From an uncultured Eubacterium sp. (lineage in GTDB: Bacteria; Bacillota; Clostridia; Lachnospirales; Lachnospiraceae): DNA of 48,251 bases. The notes beneath the pieces are model-generated. The model was not told where the DNA came from. It worked only from the letters and a program-made list of their open reading frames with translations, and did no database searches. Positions 41,307-48,251 of the stretch are shown one piece after another. The position numbers were made by a program, and so were the translations under genes. Numbering within the stretch: the stretch's first letter is position 1; each line of letters opens with the position of its first letter. Location of the stretch: the NCBI GenBank assembly GCA_947089855.1, contig CAMUML010000035.1:1-48251 (forward strand), in the 5' to 3' direction.

Positions 41307-43502
41307 ATGAGTGGAACAATAACGTTGACCATTGATGGACAGACGGTAAAAACAGAACCTGGCAAAACGATTTTGGAAGCCGCTTTGGATCATGGAATTT
41401 ATATCCCGCATCTGTGCAGCCATGAAAATTTACATCCGGCAGGGGCCTGCCGCCTTTGCGTGGTAGGCCAGCAGGGTGTAGAAGGTGTAGTTACCTCCTG
41501 TACGGAAAAAGTGCAGGAGGGCATGGTAATTGATACCCATGATGAAACAGCAGAAAAAATACGCAAACTCTCTTGTGATTTTATGTTTAAAACACATCCG
41601 GCAGAATGCACAGGCTGCCCGAAATACGGCAAATGCCAGCTGCAGTCTATTTCCCAGTATGTCGGGGATACCGGCAGGAAGCTGAAAGCCAATACCATAA
41701 ACGTCAAAGCAGACCATAGCAACCCGATTATCCTGCATGAAATGTACCGCTGTATCCTTTGTGGCCGCTGCGTGCGTGCCTGCAATGACCTGCGTGGGGT
41801 GGGTGCGATCCGTTTTGGCGAGGTAAACGGCAGAAGGCAGGTCGTGATCGACGGGGCATCGTTAAAAGATGCGGATTGCCGGTTTTGTACGGCATGTGTG
41901 GAAGTCTGTCCGACCGGGTCTATCCGGGAACATGAAGAATTGGCGGAAAAGCTGGTTGGCAAAACCAGGGAGGAAGGGTTTGTACCATGCCGGAATGCAT
42001 GCCCTGCCCATGTGGATGTGCCGCGGTATATCCGTTTTATCAAAGAAGGGGATTATGCGGCTGCGGCAGCAGTTGTCCGGGAAAAAGTGCCGTTCCCGCA
42101 TGCTTTGGGGTATATCTGCGTACACAATTGTGAATTGGAATGCAAGCGTACAGAATTAAATGAGCCGATCGCTATCCGGAACCTGAAGCGTTATGCGGCG
42201 CAGCAGGATAACGGTGCGTGGAAGCAAAAAGGGTTCCAAAAGCCGTTAACCGGGAAAAAGCTAGCGGTGGTTGGCGCAGGCCCTGCGGGGCTGACAGTTG
42301 CCTATTATGCCGCAAAACTTGGCCACAGCGTAACCGTTTATGAAGCAATGCCGCTTGCTGGCGGGCAGATGCGCTATGGTATCCCAAACTACCGCCTGCC
42401 GCGGGAAGCGCTGGATGCAGAAATCCAGGAGATTTTAACGCAGGGGCAGCAAGATCCGCAAAACCAGATCAAAATCTTATACCAAACCCCGGTCCATCAT
42501 GCGCCGGAATTATTAAAACAAGGGTTTGATGCCGTATTTGTAGCCATTGGAACCCATGCGGGAACCAAACTTCCGATACTAGGCAATGATCTGGACGGTG
42601 TTTTGGTAAATGCAGACTTCCTGCGTGATTTTGAAGAAGGGAACGCGAAGGTAGGCAAAAAAGTAGTTGTCTTAGGCGGCGGGAATGTAGCAGTAGACTG
42701 TGCAGGCGTAGCCCTGCGGCTCGGTGCAGAATCCGTATCAATGGCCTGCCTGGAAGCGTATGGCCAGATGACTGCATCCGACGAAGAGCGCAATTGGGCG
42801 CAAGAAGAAGGCGTCAAGCTTTATAACAGCAAGACCTTCCATGAAATCTTGGACGATGGAAACGGCCATTGTGCAGGCGTACGGATCCAGGGCATAGACA
42901 AATTCTATTTTGACCAGGACCGCAAGGTGCATATGGAGCTTGCCGAAGGGACAGAAGAAGTATTAGAGGCGGATACTGTGATATTTGCAGTCGGGCAGCG
43001 TCCTACGATCTCAGCTGATCCAGACGTATTTGGGCTGGAATTAACGCATGGCAATTATATACAGACAAAAGGGCCGGCGGGAGAGACGAGCGTAACCGGC
43101 GTCTGGGCAGCAGGCGATGCCGTAACCGGCACACAATCTGTAATCAAGGCGATTGCAGCCGCCAGGGAAGCCGTCCAGGAAATCGATCGGTATTTAGGCG
43201 GCGACGGCAATATAGACGAAGCGCTTGCGCCTCAGCAGTATAAAAACCCTTATATCGGTGTGGCCGAGCACTTTGGCGATAAGGAGCGGGTGCAGCCACG
43301 CGTAGTGCCGGTGCCGGAGCGGGTGACCAATTACAGCACCTGCGGCCCGATGGATTTAGGGTTTGATGGGGAAATGGCTGCGTGTGAAGCTGCACGGTGC
43401 CTGCAATGCGACCTTAGATGCGAGCTTGCGCCTCAGAAATTCTGGAGCGATTATATGCCTGGAAATGGATCTGATAAAAAACCTGGTATAGAGGAGGGAT
43501 GA
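41307..43502 (+). CDS. NuoG-like Fe-S / glutamate-synthase-small-subunit-like FAD-NAD(P) fusion
   Basis: 731-residue electron-input protein. The N-terminus is NuoG-like: a 2Fe-2S site (Cys37, Cys48, Cys51, Cys65), HPAECTGCPKYGKCQL, then two 4Fe-4S motifs (CILCGRCVRACNDLRG; CRFCTACVEVCPTGSI). From about residue 225 it is GltD/NfnB-like: CRNACPAHVDVPRYIRFIKE, FAD loop VVGAGPAGLTVAYYAAKLGH, and NAD(P) loop VVLGGGNVAVDCAGVALRLG. A further cysteine group near the C-terminus (ARCLQCDLRCE) could bind another cluster. This order resembles HydA-like/StnC-like subunits of cytosolic transhydrogenases. It probably takes electrons from NAD(P)H to the flavoprotein reductase upstream. Confidence 0.85.
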   Translation: MSGTITLTIDGQTVKTEPGKTILEAALDHGIYIPHLCSHENLHPAGACRLCVVGQQGVEGVVTSCTEKVQEGMVIDTHDETAEKIRKLSCDFMFKTHPAECTGCPKYGKCQLQSISQYVGDTGRKLKANTINVKADHSNPIILHEMYRCILCGRCVRACNDLRGVGAIRFGEVNGRRQVVIDGASLKDADCRFCTACVEVCPTGSIREHEELAEKLVGKTREEGFVPCRNACPAHVDVPRYIRFIKEGDYAAAAAVVREKVPFPHALGYICVHNCELECKRTELNEPIAIRNLKRYAAQQDNGAWKQKGFQKPLTGKKLAVVGAGPAGLTVAYYAAKLGHSVTVYEAMPLAGGQMRYGIPNYRLPREALDAEIQEILTQGQQDPQNQIKILYQTPVHHAPELLKQGFDAVFVAIGTHAGTKLPILGNDLDGVLVNADFLRDFEEGNAKVGKKVVVLGGGNVAVDCAGVALRLGAESVSMACLEAYGQMTASDEERNWAQEEGVKLYNSKTFHEILDDGNGHCAGVRIQGIDKFYFDQDRKVHMELAEGTEEVLEADTVIFAVGQRPTISADPDVFGLELTHGNYIQTKGPAGETSVTGVWAAGDAVTGTQSVIKAIAAAREAVQEIDRYLGGDGNIDEALAPQQYKNPYIGVAEHFGDKERVQPRVVPVPERVTNYSTCGPMDLGFDGEMAACEAARCLQCDLRCELAPQKFWSDYMPGNGSDKKPGIEEG

Positions 43503-43505
43503 TCG

Positions 43506-44822
43506 ATGTTAAAAGAAATGGATTGTACCGATTCCCAGGTACGTAAAATACTCTCGCCTGCCAATGGCGGGCTGTCTGTAGAAGCCGTACAGGCATTAGA
43601 TATGCACACAAAATATGGCGTTGATCTTGCTCCTATACTCCAGGACGCTAGGCAGCGGGGCGGCGCCGCATTGGTAGTAAATTTGGCTGGGGACGATAGC
43701 AGTGCGCCATTGAATGCCTTTCTGGCAGCCGCCCAGCCAGAGAAACTTTCGCTTGCTATAACAGCGGTTGCAAAAGCAGCCGATGCGGAGGAAATCTATC
43801 TGGTAAAGCCAAAGGAAATCGATTTTATGTTCACAGGGGCAGAAGGTACAGCCAACGGCCTGGTTGTGAAAACAGTGGAAGCAGGCCGTTCCCTTGTATT
43901 GCGGGAAGAGTCTGCGCTATACCATTGGATAGCGTCAGGCGTACTGTCTGCAAGCCCAATGGAAAAAGAATTTCCATCACAAGGCTGGCAGGGGCGCCCA
44001 GCTATTGCCCTGGATGCAGAAACACTTTGCAGGATATACGAAGCAGCAAAACCTGGATATATAGAATCAAAACTAGTCGTCATCTTTTGCGCAGGGGAAA
44101 GCCGGGTCGCAGAGGTAAAGGCCGAAACCAGCCTGCAGACGTTGCTTACAGAATGCGGGATCCAACCAGAAAAAAGTGTGCTGGTCGGCGGCGTGTCCGG
44201 CGAATTTGTCGCAGCAGGCCAATGCGGCCAAAAAACAGTCGGGCTTGACGCACAGTGGGACAGCATCGTAGTATATGGGGAAAAAGACTGCCTGGCAGAT
44301 GTGACGAAAAACCTTGCCATACAGGCCAACCGGGAATCCTGTAAAACATGTGTCCTGTGCAGGGAAGGTACATGGCATTTTCAGGCAATTACGCAGGATA
44401 TTACAGCTGGCAGGGCGAAAAAAGAAGACCTTGCGATGATCTTGGATATTGGGCCATTGATCCAGGTAGGGGCACTATGCCATTTGGGGCGTGGCATGGC
44501 CCGTGCCATCGTCAGTTCTATAGAACAAAACCGGCCGGAATTGGAAGCGCATTTTACCAAAAAGGTTTGTCCAGCAGGCGTATGCAAAGCGTTTGCCAAA
44601 TTGGCCATTGACCCGGCCAAATGTACCGGATGCGGCGCCTGTATCGATGTATGCGATGAAGATGCGATTACCGGCAGGAAAAAATTTATCCATATTATCG
44701 ATAACGACTTGTGTGAAAATTGCGGGAAATGCGCGGATGTATGCGAAGAACATGCAATTGTAGCACAGGACGGTACAGTCCGTGTACCAAAGAAGCCAGT
44801 GAAAGTGGGAAAATTTAAATAA
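43506..44822 (+). CDS. NuoF-like Fe-S protein lacking a clear NADH/FMN site
   Basis: 438-residue protein. The C-terminal half is NuoF-like: ESCKTCVLCREG with Cys279, Cys282 and Cys285, and Cys325 in GALCHLGRG, form the N3-type 4Fe-4S site, followed by two ferredoxin motifs (Cys373-383 and Cys403-413, CTGCGACIDVC and CENCGKCADVC). An SLBB-like stretch (about 195-245) comes before. The N-terminal 190 residues sit where the NADH/FMN domain should be, but GRGGAGFP is not intact (only RQRGGAA is seen). So it is probably an electron relay rather than an NADH dehydrogenase. It starts three bases after the preceding stop, with AGGAGG. Confidence 0.82.
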   Translation: MLKEMDCTDSQVRKILSPANGGLSVEAVQALDMHTKYGVDLAPILQDARQRGGAALVVNLAGDDSSAPLNAFLAAAQPEKLSLAITAVAKAADAEEIYLVKPKEIDFMFTGAEGTANGLVVKTVEAGRSLVLREESALYHWIASGVLSASPMEKEFPSQGWQGRPAIALDAETLCRIYEAAKPGYIESKLVVIFCAGESRVAEVKAETSLQTLLTECGIQPEKSVLVGGVSGEFVAAGQCGQKTVGLDAQWDSIVVYGEKDCLADVTKNLAIQANRESCKTCVLCREGTWHFQAITQDITAGRAKKEDLAMILDIGPLIQVGALCHLGRGMARAIVSSIEQNRPELEAHFTKKVCPAGVCKAFAKLAIDPAKCTGCGACIDVCDEDAITGRKKFIHIIDNDLCENCGKCADVCEEHAIVAQDGTVRVPKKPVKVGKFK

Positions 44823-44964
44823 ACAAGATATATGGAAAGAATACACCAGTTTACAACTTTTTAGGTTTTGGCATATTTTTACAAAACCAAGAACTATATA
44901 TTGCATATACCTGCAACTGTTCAATCTATATCTTGTTTTTGAGGAAAAACTTGTAAACTGGCGT
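44821..44964 (+). promoter_or_regulatory. Interleaved inverted repeats before the flavodoxin-family gene
   Basis: Arm A AAACAAGATATA (44821-44832) pairs with 44927-44938, and arm B ACACCAGTTTACAACTTTTT (44843-44862) pairs at 18 of 20 positions with 44945-44964. The order is A-B-A'-B', so both helices can coexist only as a pseudoknot; otherwise they compete. GTTTTT-GAGG-AAAAAC (44935-44950) is a third hairpin across A' and B'. The B arm with its downstream flank recurs at 46359-46403. Candidate regulatory leader; class not recognised. Confidence 0.5.
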
Positions 44965-45001
44965 AAAGAATATGCAAATGTAGCACAAGGAGGGATTTTC
45001 T

Positions 45002-45946
45002 ATGAAAATTTTAGGCATTTCATCAGGGACGTTTAATGGCTCCAATGATTCCATGTGTAAAGAAGCCTTAATGGGCGCACAGGAAGCGGGAGCAGAGATT
45101 GAATTTATCAATTTACATAAATTGGACATCAAGCATTGCACCGGGTGCATTGCCTGCGTCAAAGCAATGATGGGCGGCAAAGGGCGTATTTGTTCCGTAA
45201 AAGACGACTTTTTGTGGCTGCTGGATAAAATGCTGGATGCAGACGGCATTATGATGGTATCCCCAATTTTTGAAAATGGCGTCCCAGGCATTATCCACAC
45301 GATCTGCGACCGTTTTGGGCCGTCTATGGACAGGGGCAACCTAGTAATCGCAGATTCCCTAAATAAAAAAGCGGGCGGGCCAGGTGTCGACGAACGCCTG
45401 TTACGTGACAAAGTAATTTCTTTTATCGGTATAGGCGGGTCGGATTGGGGATCCCTCGTGCAGATGGATCACGGAATGCTTGCAATGAGCCCAATGTGGA
45501 AAATTATTGACAACGATAAATTTCAATGGTCCAAGACCATCCTGATGGATGACAAAGCGCTTGCAAGGGCGCATCAAATCGGAATCAACCTTGCCAATGC
45601 CGCAAAGGATATTAATAATGCATCCTGGCAGGGAGAGGAAGGCGTCTGCCCGCATTGCCACTGCAACAACTTCTATATCGAGCCAGGAACCACCCATGCA
45701 ATCTGCGGCCTGTGCGGCATGGAAGGGGAGTTGGAATCCATAGACGGTAAAATAAGGATCAATTACCCACAAGAGCAGTATGCGCTGGCACACGATACCA
45801 TGTCCGGAAAGATGAAACATGGCAAAGATATACAGGAAAATGAAGGGCGTTTGGCTTACCTGCAGAAAAACAGCGATGAATTTAAAGCACGTAAGAAAAA
45901 ATATATGGACTTTATCCAGCCGACAGTTCCGCAAAAAGGGGCTTAA
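45002..45946 (+). CDS. Flavodoxin-family FMN protein with C-terminal zinc-ribbon-like motif
   Basis: 314-residue protein. The N-terminus is the flavodoxin/NADPH-dependent FMN reductase fold: MKILGISSGTFNGSNDSMCK phosphate loop, HCTGCIACVKAMMGGKGRIC (a cysteine cluster as in Fe-S flavoproteins), and DGIMMVSPIFENGVPGIIHT. At about residues 215-240 CPHCHCNNFYI and CGLCGMEGEL form a four-cysteine ribbon that is unusual for the family and may bind zinc. A charged helical tail follows. AAGGAGG precedes the ATG. It probably exchanges electrons with the preceding Fe-S proteins, or is itself a reductase. Confidence 0.8.
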   Translation: MKILGISSGTFNGSNDSMCKEALMGAQEAGAEIEFINLHKLDIKHCTGCIACVKAMMGGKGRICSVKDDFLWLLDKMLDADGIMMVSPIFENGVPGIIHTICDRFGPSMDRGNLVIADSLNKKAGGPGVDERLLRDKVISFIGIGGSDWGSLVQMDHGMLAMSPMWKIIDNDKFQWSKTILMDDKALARAHQIGINLANAAKDINNASWQGEEGVCPHCHCNNFYIEPGTTHAICGLCGMEGELESIDGKIRINYPQEQYALAHDTMSGKMKHGKDIQENEGRLAYLQKNSDEFKARKKKYMDFIQPTVPQKGA

Positions 45947-46053
45947 AGAAGCATAGGCAATCGCGGTATTTGCAGCTGGCTTCTTAAAGCTAAAATTGAA
46001 AAAATATATAAATAGCGTAGCCGTGTATAAAAGATGTGGCTTTAATTGGGAAG

Positions 46054-46089
46054 GGCCGCCTGTCCGCATTTGCGATCAGGCGGTTTTTT
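46054..46089 (+). terminator. Rho-independent terminator of the metabolic operon
   Basis: CCGCCTG (46056-46062) and CAGGCGG (46077-46083) form the stem, with an inner CGCA/TGCG extension, followed by six T. Good intrinsic terminator about 110 bp after the flavodoxin-family gene. Confidence 0.85.
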
Positions 46090-46173
46090 AATTTATTTGT
46101 GAAAATAAATTGCTACAAGCTATATTATCTTGCGCTACTTGTGTTTTATTGTCTTGTAACAGTTATATTGACT

Positions 46174-46185
46174 GTTACTTTTCAC
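46174..46185. repeat. GTTACTTTTCAC repeat unit
   Basis: Isolated copy of the terminus of the 3078-3237 element, with GTAACAG/CTGTTAC dyad upstream (46156-46178) and AATAGTAAC shortly after. Part of the 544-bp gene-free stretch 45947-46490, which otherwise holds the terminator, the guaA promoter and the 46359 repeat. Confidence 0.45.
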
Positions 46186-46226
46186 GGCCCATCAATAGTA
46201 ACTATTGTCCTTGCAGTAGAAAAAAC

Positions 46227-46255
46227 TTGTGTTTCAGTAAGGGTTGCCTTATAAT
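46227..46255 (+). promoter_or_regulatory. Promoter of guaA
   Basis: TTGTGT (46227-46232), 17-bp spacer, TATAAT (46250-46255). The transcript would have a leader of about 230 nt, including a GCCAAAAT/ATTTTGGC hairpin near its start. I do not see the conserved loops of a purine riboswitch. Confidence 0.6.
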
Positions 46256-46358
46256 AAAAAATGGAATAGGCCAAAATAATTAGGATTTTGGCTGTTGATA
46301 GTTAATTAGGGTAATATGCAGTACATTATCCAAAGAGAAATTTATATTTGAGTAAATA

Positions 46359-46403
46359 ACACCAATTTACAACTTTTCAGGCTTTGACATATTATTGCAA
46401 AAA
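46359..46403 (+). repeat. Second copy of the 45-bp leader motif of 44843
   Basis: Aligns with 44843-44887 at roughly 39 of 45 positions (shared ACACCA, TTTACAACTTTT, CATATT, CAAAA). It lacks the B' partner arm found in the first copy. Located in the guaA leader, about 90 bp before the start codon. Confidence 0.55.
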
Positions 46404-46490
46404 TTCACGGAATCGAAAAGCATTTTTTCACATAGGTTTTCGGCAGTATACAGAAATGATAAGACAGACAGGCTGAAGGAGGAGAACGCA

Positions 46491-48032
46491 ATGGTGCAAG
46501 AAAAAGTCATTGTTCTAGATTTTGGAGGGCAATATAACCAGCTGATTGCAAGGCGTGTGCGCGAGTGCAATGTATATTGTGAGGTATATCCATATACATT
46601 ACCGTTGGAAAAAATCAGGGAGATGGAGCCAAAAGGCATTATTTTTACAGGAGGGCCAAACAGTGCATACTTGGAGGAATCACCGGTATGCGAGAAAGAA
46701 ATCTTTAATCTTGGTATACCAATTTTAGGAATTTGCTATGGTTCACAAGTAATGGCACATTTGCTCGGCGGTATTGTAAAGGCAGCTCCAACCAGCGAAT
46801 ATGGGAAAACGAATGTAAATGTAAATACATCCAGTACCTTATTTACGGGCGTCCATGAGGACACAGTCTGCTGGATGAGCCATACAGATTATATAGAAAC
46901 ACCGCCGGACAGCTTTCTGGTTACCGGGCAAACATCCGCCTGCCCAGTTGCTGCAATGGAATGCCCGCAACGTAAATTGTATGCAACTCAGTTTCACCCA
47001 GAAGTCATGCACACATTAGAAGGCCAGCGGATGCTTTCAAATTTCGTTACCAAGATCTGCGGCTGTACCGGCGACTGGAAAATGGACTCATTTGTAGAAC
47101 GGGCAATCAATGAAATACGTACAAAGGTTGGCAATGGAAAAGTGCTTTGTGCGTTATCAGGCGGTGTCGATTCTTCTGTAGCAGCAGTACTGTTGGCAAA
47201 GGCCGTTGGAAAACAGCTAACCTGCGTATTTGTAGATCATGGCCTTTTGCGCAAAAATGAGGGGGATGAAGTGGAAGCTGTATTTGGACCAGATGGCCCA
47301 TACGACTTGAATTTTATCCGCGTGAACGCACAGGAACGGTTTTACAAAAAACTAGCCGGAATAGAGGAACCAGAGGCAAAGCGGAAGATCATCGGTGAGG
47401 AATTTATCCGCGTTTTTGAAGAAGAGGCCAAGAAAATAGGTGCCGTCGATTATCTTGTACAAGGCACAATTTATCCGGATGTAATCGAATCGGGACTCGG
47501 CAAATCCGCTACCATTAAATCGCACCATAATGTAGGTGGCCTTCCTGATTATGTAGATTTTAAAGAAATTATTGAGCCGCTCCGGCTGCTATTTAAAGAC
47601 GAAGTGCGTAAGGCTGGCCGTGAGCTAGGTATTCCAGAACATCTTGTAAACCGCCAGCCATTCCCAGGGCCAGGGCTTGGAATAAGGATCATTGGCGAAG
47701 TGACGGCAGAAAAAGTGCGCATTGTACAAGATGCCGATGCAATTTACCGGCAGGAAATTGCGGATGCGGGGCTGGATAAAGGAATTGGGCAATATTTTGC
47801 AGCATTGACAAATATGCGGTCTGTTGGGGTTATGGGTGATGAGCGGACATATGATTATGCAGTGGCACTGCGGGCTGTGAAGACGACGGATTTTATGACA
47901 GCTGAGTGTGCGGAGATTCCGTTTGGAGTACTTCAGAAGGTTATGAACCGGATTGTGAATGAGGTGAAGGGGGTTAACCGGGTGGTGTATGATTTGACTA
48001 GTAAGCCGCCTGGGACGATTGAGTTCGAATAG
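46491..48032 (+). CDS. guaA: GMP synthase (glutamine-hydrolysing)
   Basis: 513-residue cytosolic enzyme making GMP from XMP, ATP and glutamine. The class I amidotransferase domain comes first ([20 protein letters not shown]; nucleophile Cys in [21 protein letters not shown]), then the ATP pyrophosphatase PP-loop [20 protein letters not shown], then the GMP synthase dimerisation domain ending in [16 protein letters not shown]. Full length for the family. AAGGAGGAG lies before ATG 46491; the in-frame extension to 46395 runs into the repeat at 46359-46403 and is rejected. It has its own promoter and terminator and is a housekeeping gene. Confidence 0.97.
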   Translation: MVQEKVIVLDFGGQYNQLIARRVRECNVYCEVYPYTLPLEKIREMEPKGIIFTGGPNSAYLEESPVCEKEIFNLGIPILGICYGSQVMAHLLGGIVKAAPTSEYGKTNVNVNTSSTLFTGVHEDTVCWMSHTDYIETPPDSFLVTGQTSACPVAAMECPQRKLYATQFHPEVMHTLEGQRMLSNFVTKICGCTGDWKMDSFVERAINEIRTKVGNGKVLCALSGGVDSSVAAVLLAKAVGKQLTCVFVDHGLLRKNEGDEVEAVFGPDGPYDLNFIRVNAQERFYKKLAGIEEPEAKRKIIGEEFIRVFEEEAKKIGAVDYLVQGTIYPDVIESGLGKSATIKSHHNVGGLPDYVDFKEIIEPLRLLFKDEVRKAGRELGIPEHLVNRQPFPGPGLGIRIIGEVTAEKVRIVQDADAIYRQEIADAGLDKGIGQYFAALTNMRSVGVMGDERTYDYAVALRAVKTTDFMTAECAEIPFGVLQKVMNRIVNEVKGVNRVVYDLTSKPPGTIEFE

Positions 48033-48041
48033 CGGACATTT

Positions 48042-48085
48042 GGACTGAAAATCCTTATTTTATAGGGTTTTCCAGTCCTTTTTCT
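48042..48085 (+). terminator. Rho-independent terminator of guaA
   Basis: GGACTGAAAATCC (48042-48054) pairs with GGGTTTTCCAGTCC (48065-48078), followed by a T-rich tract. Begins ten bases after the guaA stop. Confidence 0.88.
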
Positions 48086-48153
48086 GTTTCCGTGAGATTG
48101 ATATGAGATGGAAAATTAAGGCTTTTCCAGATAATCCACGTAATCAGAAATTG

Positions 48154-48182
48154 TTGAAAAATGTCAGAATGTGTGCTACAAT
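48154..48182 (+). promoter_or_regulatory. Strong promoter at the right edge
   Basis: TTGAAA (48154-48159), 17-bp spacer, TACAAT (48177-48182). It reads off the window. Confidence 0.72.
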
Positions 48183-48188
48183 GCTTTC

Positions 48189-48251
48189 AGTGCTGTCAGG
48201 ATGGCAGGCGGTTAGCCCTCTCCGGAGGGACTGTGACCCTCCGTTTACATA
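48189..48251 (+). other. Start of a structured transcript, cut by the window edge
   Basis: CCCTC (48216-48220) can pair with GAGGG (48225-48229), or GGAGGG (48224-48229) can pair with CCCTCC (48237-48242). The two stems share a strand and exclude each other. This could be a non-coding RNA or a leader of the next gene; what follows is not visible. Confidence 0.4.

Noticed and set aside
44821-45001. CRISPR-like or phage attachment repeats
   Set aside because: The repeats are inverted and interleaved, with no regular spacers, no cas genes and no integrase.
30216-46000. Butyrate synthesis cluster
   Set aside because: Butyrate kinase and a PTA/PTB-family gene are present, but thiolase, Hbd, crotonase, Bcd and Etf genes are absent and the neighbours point elsewhere.
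46262-46490. Purine riboswitch in the guaA leader
   Set aside because: The leader is long, but the conserved junction and loop sequences of the purine aptamer are not visible.

Overview
The window looks like a chromosomal segment of an anaerobic gut-type Firmicute, most likely Lachnospiraceae. This is inferred from gene content (EpsG-type polymerase, Wbp/Fnl nucleotide-sugar genes, Pta/butyrate kinase, cytosolic Fe-S flavoenzymes, PucR and YkvI families), AGGAGG-type ribosome binding sites and moderate-to-low GC. No rRNA, tRNA, CRISPR array, integrase or transposase gene was seen.

Left part (1-6.5 kb): a mosaic of small unrelated genes and debris. It holds a microbial PARG-like protein, a sugar O-acetyltransferase, AraC and TetR regulators, the 3' end of an acetolactate synthase gene, a small helical protein, and an ECF sigma/anti-sigma pair followed by an ABC ATPase gene cut off after about 20 recognisable codons. 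Short palindromic or terminal-inverted-repeat elements are frequent here, and one supplies the last residues of the AraC protein.

Switch region (6.5-7.3 kb): two 25-bp inverted repeats (24/25 matching; 6858-6882 and 7156-7180) flank 273 bp. Just inside the left repeat is a good sigma-A-type promoter that points outward to the left. Inversion would aim it at the polysaccharide operon on the right. This has the layout of a phase-variable invertible promoter and is one of the two strongest findings.

Polysaccharide locus (7.3-30.2 kb, all plus strand): XRE regulator, Wzz-like co-polymerase with a degenerate kinase-like tail, four glycosyltransferases or candidates, WbpG-like amidotransferase, EpsG/Wzy polymerase, WecB/WbpI epimerase, Wzx flippase, F420-hydrogenase-beta-like protein, methyltransferase, deacetylase-like protein, pyruvyltransferase, then nucleotide-sugar genes (WbpB-, TviB/WbpO-, TviC/WbpP-, FnlA/CapE-, FnlB/CapF- and WbpD-like). 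The sugars implied are a 2,3-diamino-uronic acid, possibly amidinated, GalNAcA, and a 2-acetamido-2,6-dideoxy-L-hexose. The WbpE aminotransferase, HisH/HisF-type partners, a clear FnlC-type epimerase and the initiating phosphoglycosyl transferase are not in the window. A 156-bp MITE-like element sits inside the operon.

Metabolic locus (30.2-46.0 kb): a divergent PucR regulator faces a YkvI-like transporter and a same-strand gene run: a fusion of two acyl-carrier domains with a CocE/NonD-type hydrolase, a dedicated AcpS, a phosphotransacetylase-family enzyme, butyrate kinase, an HSL-type hydrolase, a fumarate-reductase-like flavoprotein, a NuoG/GltD-type electron-input protein, a NuoF-like Fe-S protein and a flavodoxin-family protein with a zinc-ribbon-like tail. 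I infer a carrier-protein-tethered acyl conversion pathway with a cytosolic NAD(P)H-driven reductase. The substrate is unknown. This is the best candidate for an undescribed system.

Right edge (46-48.25 kb): guaA with its own promoter and terminator, then a strong promoter and competing hairpins running off the window.
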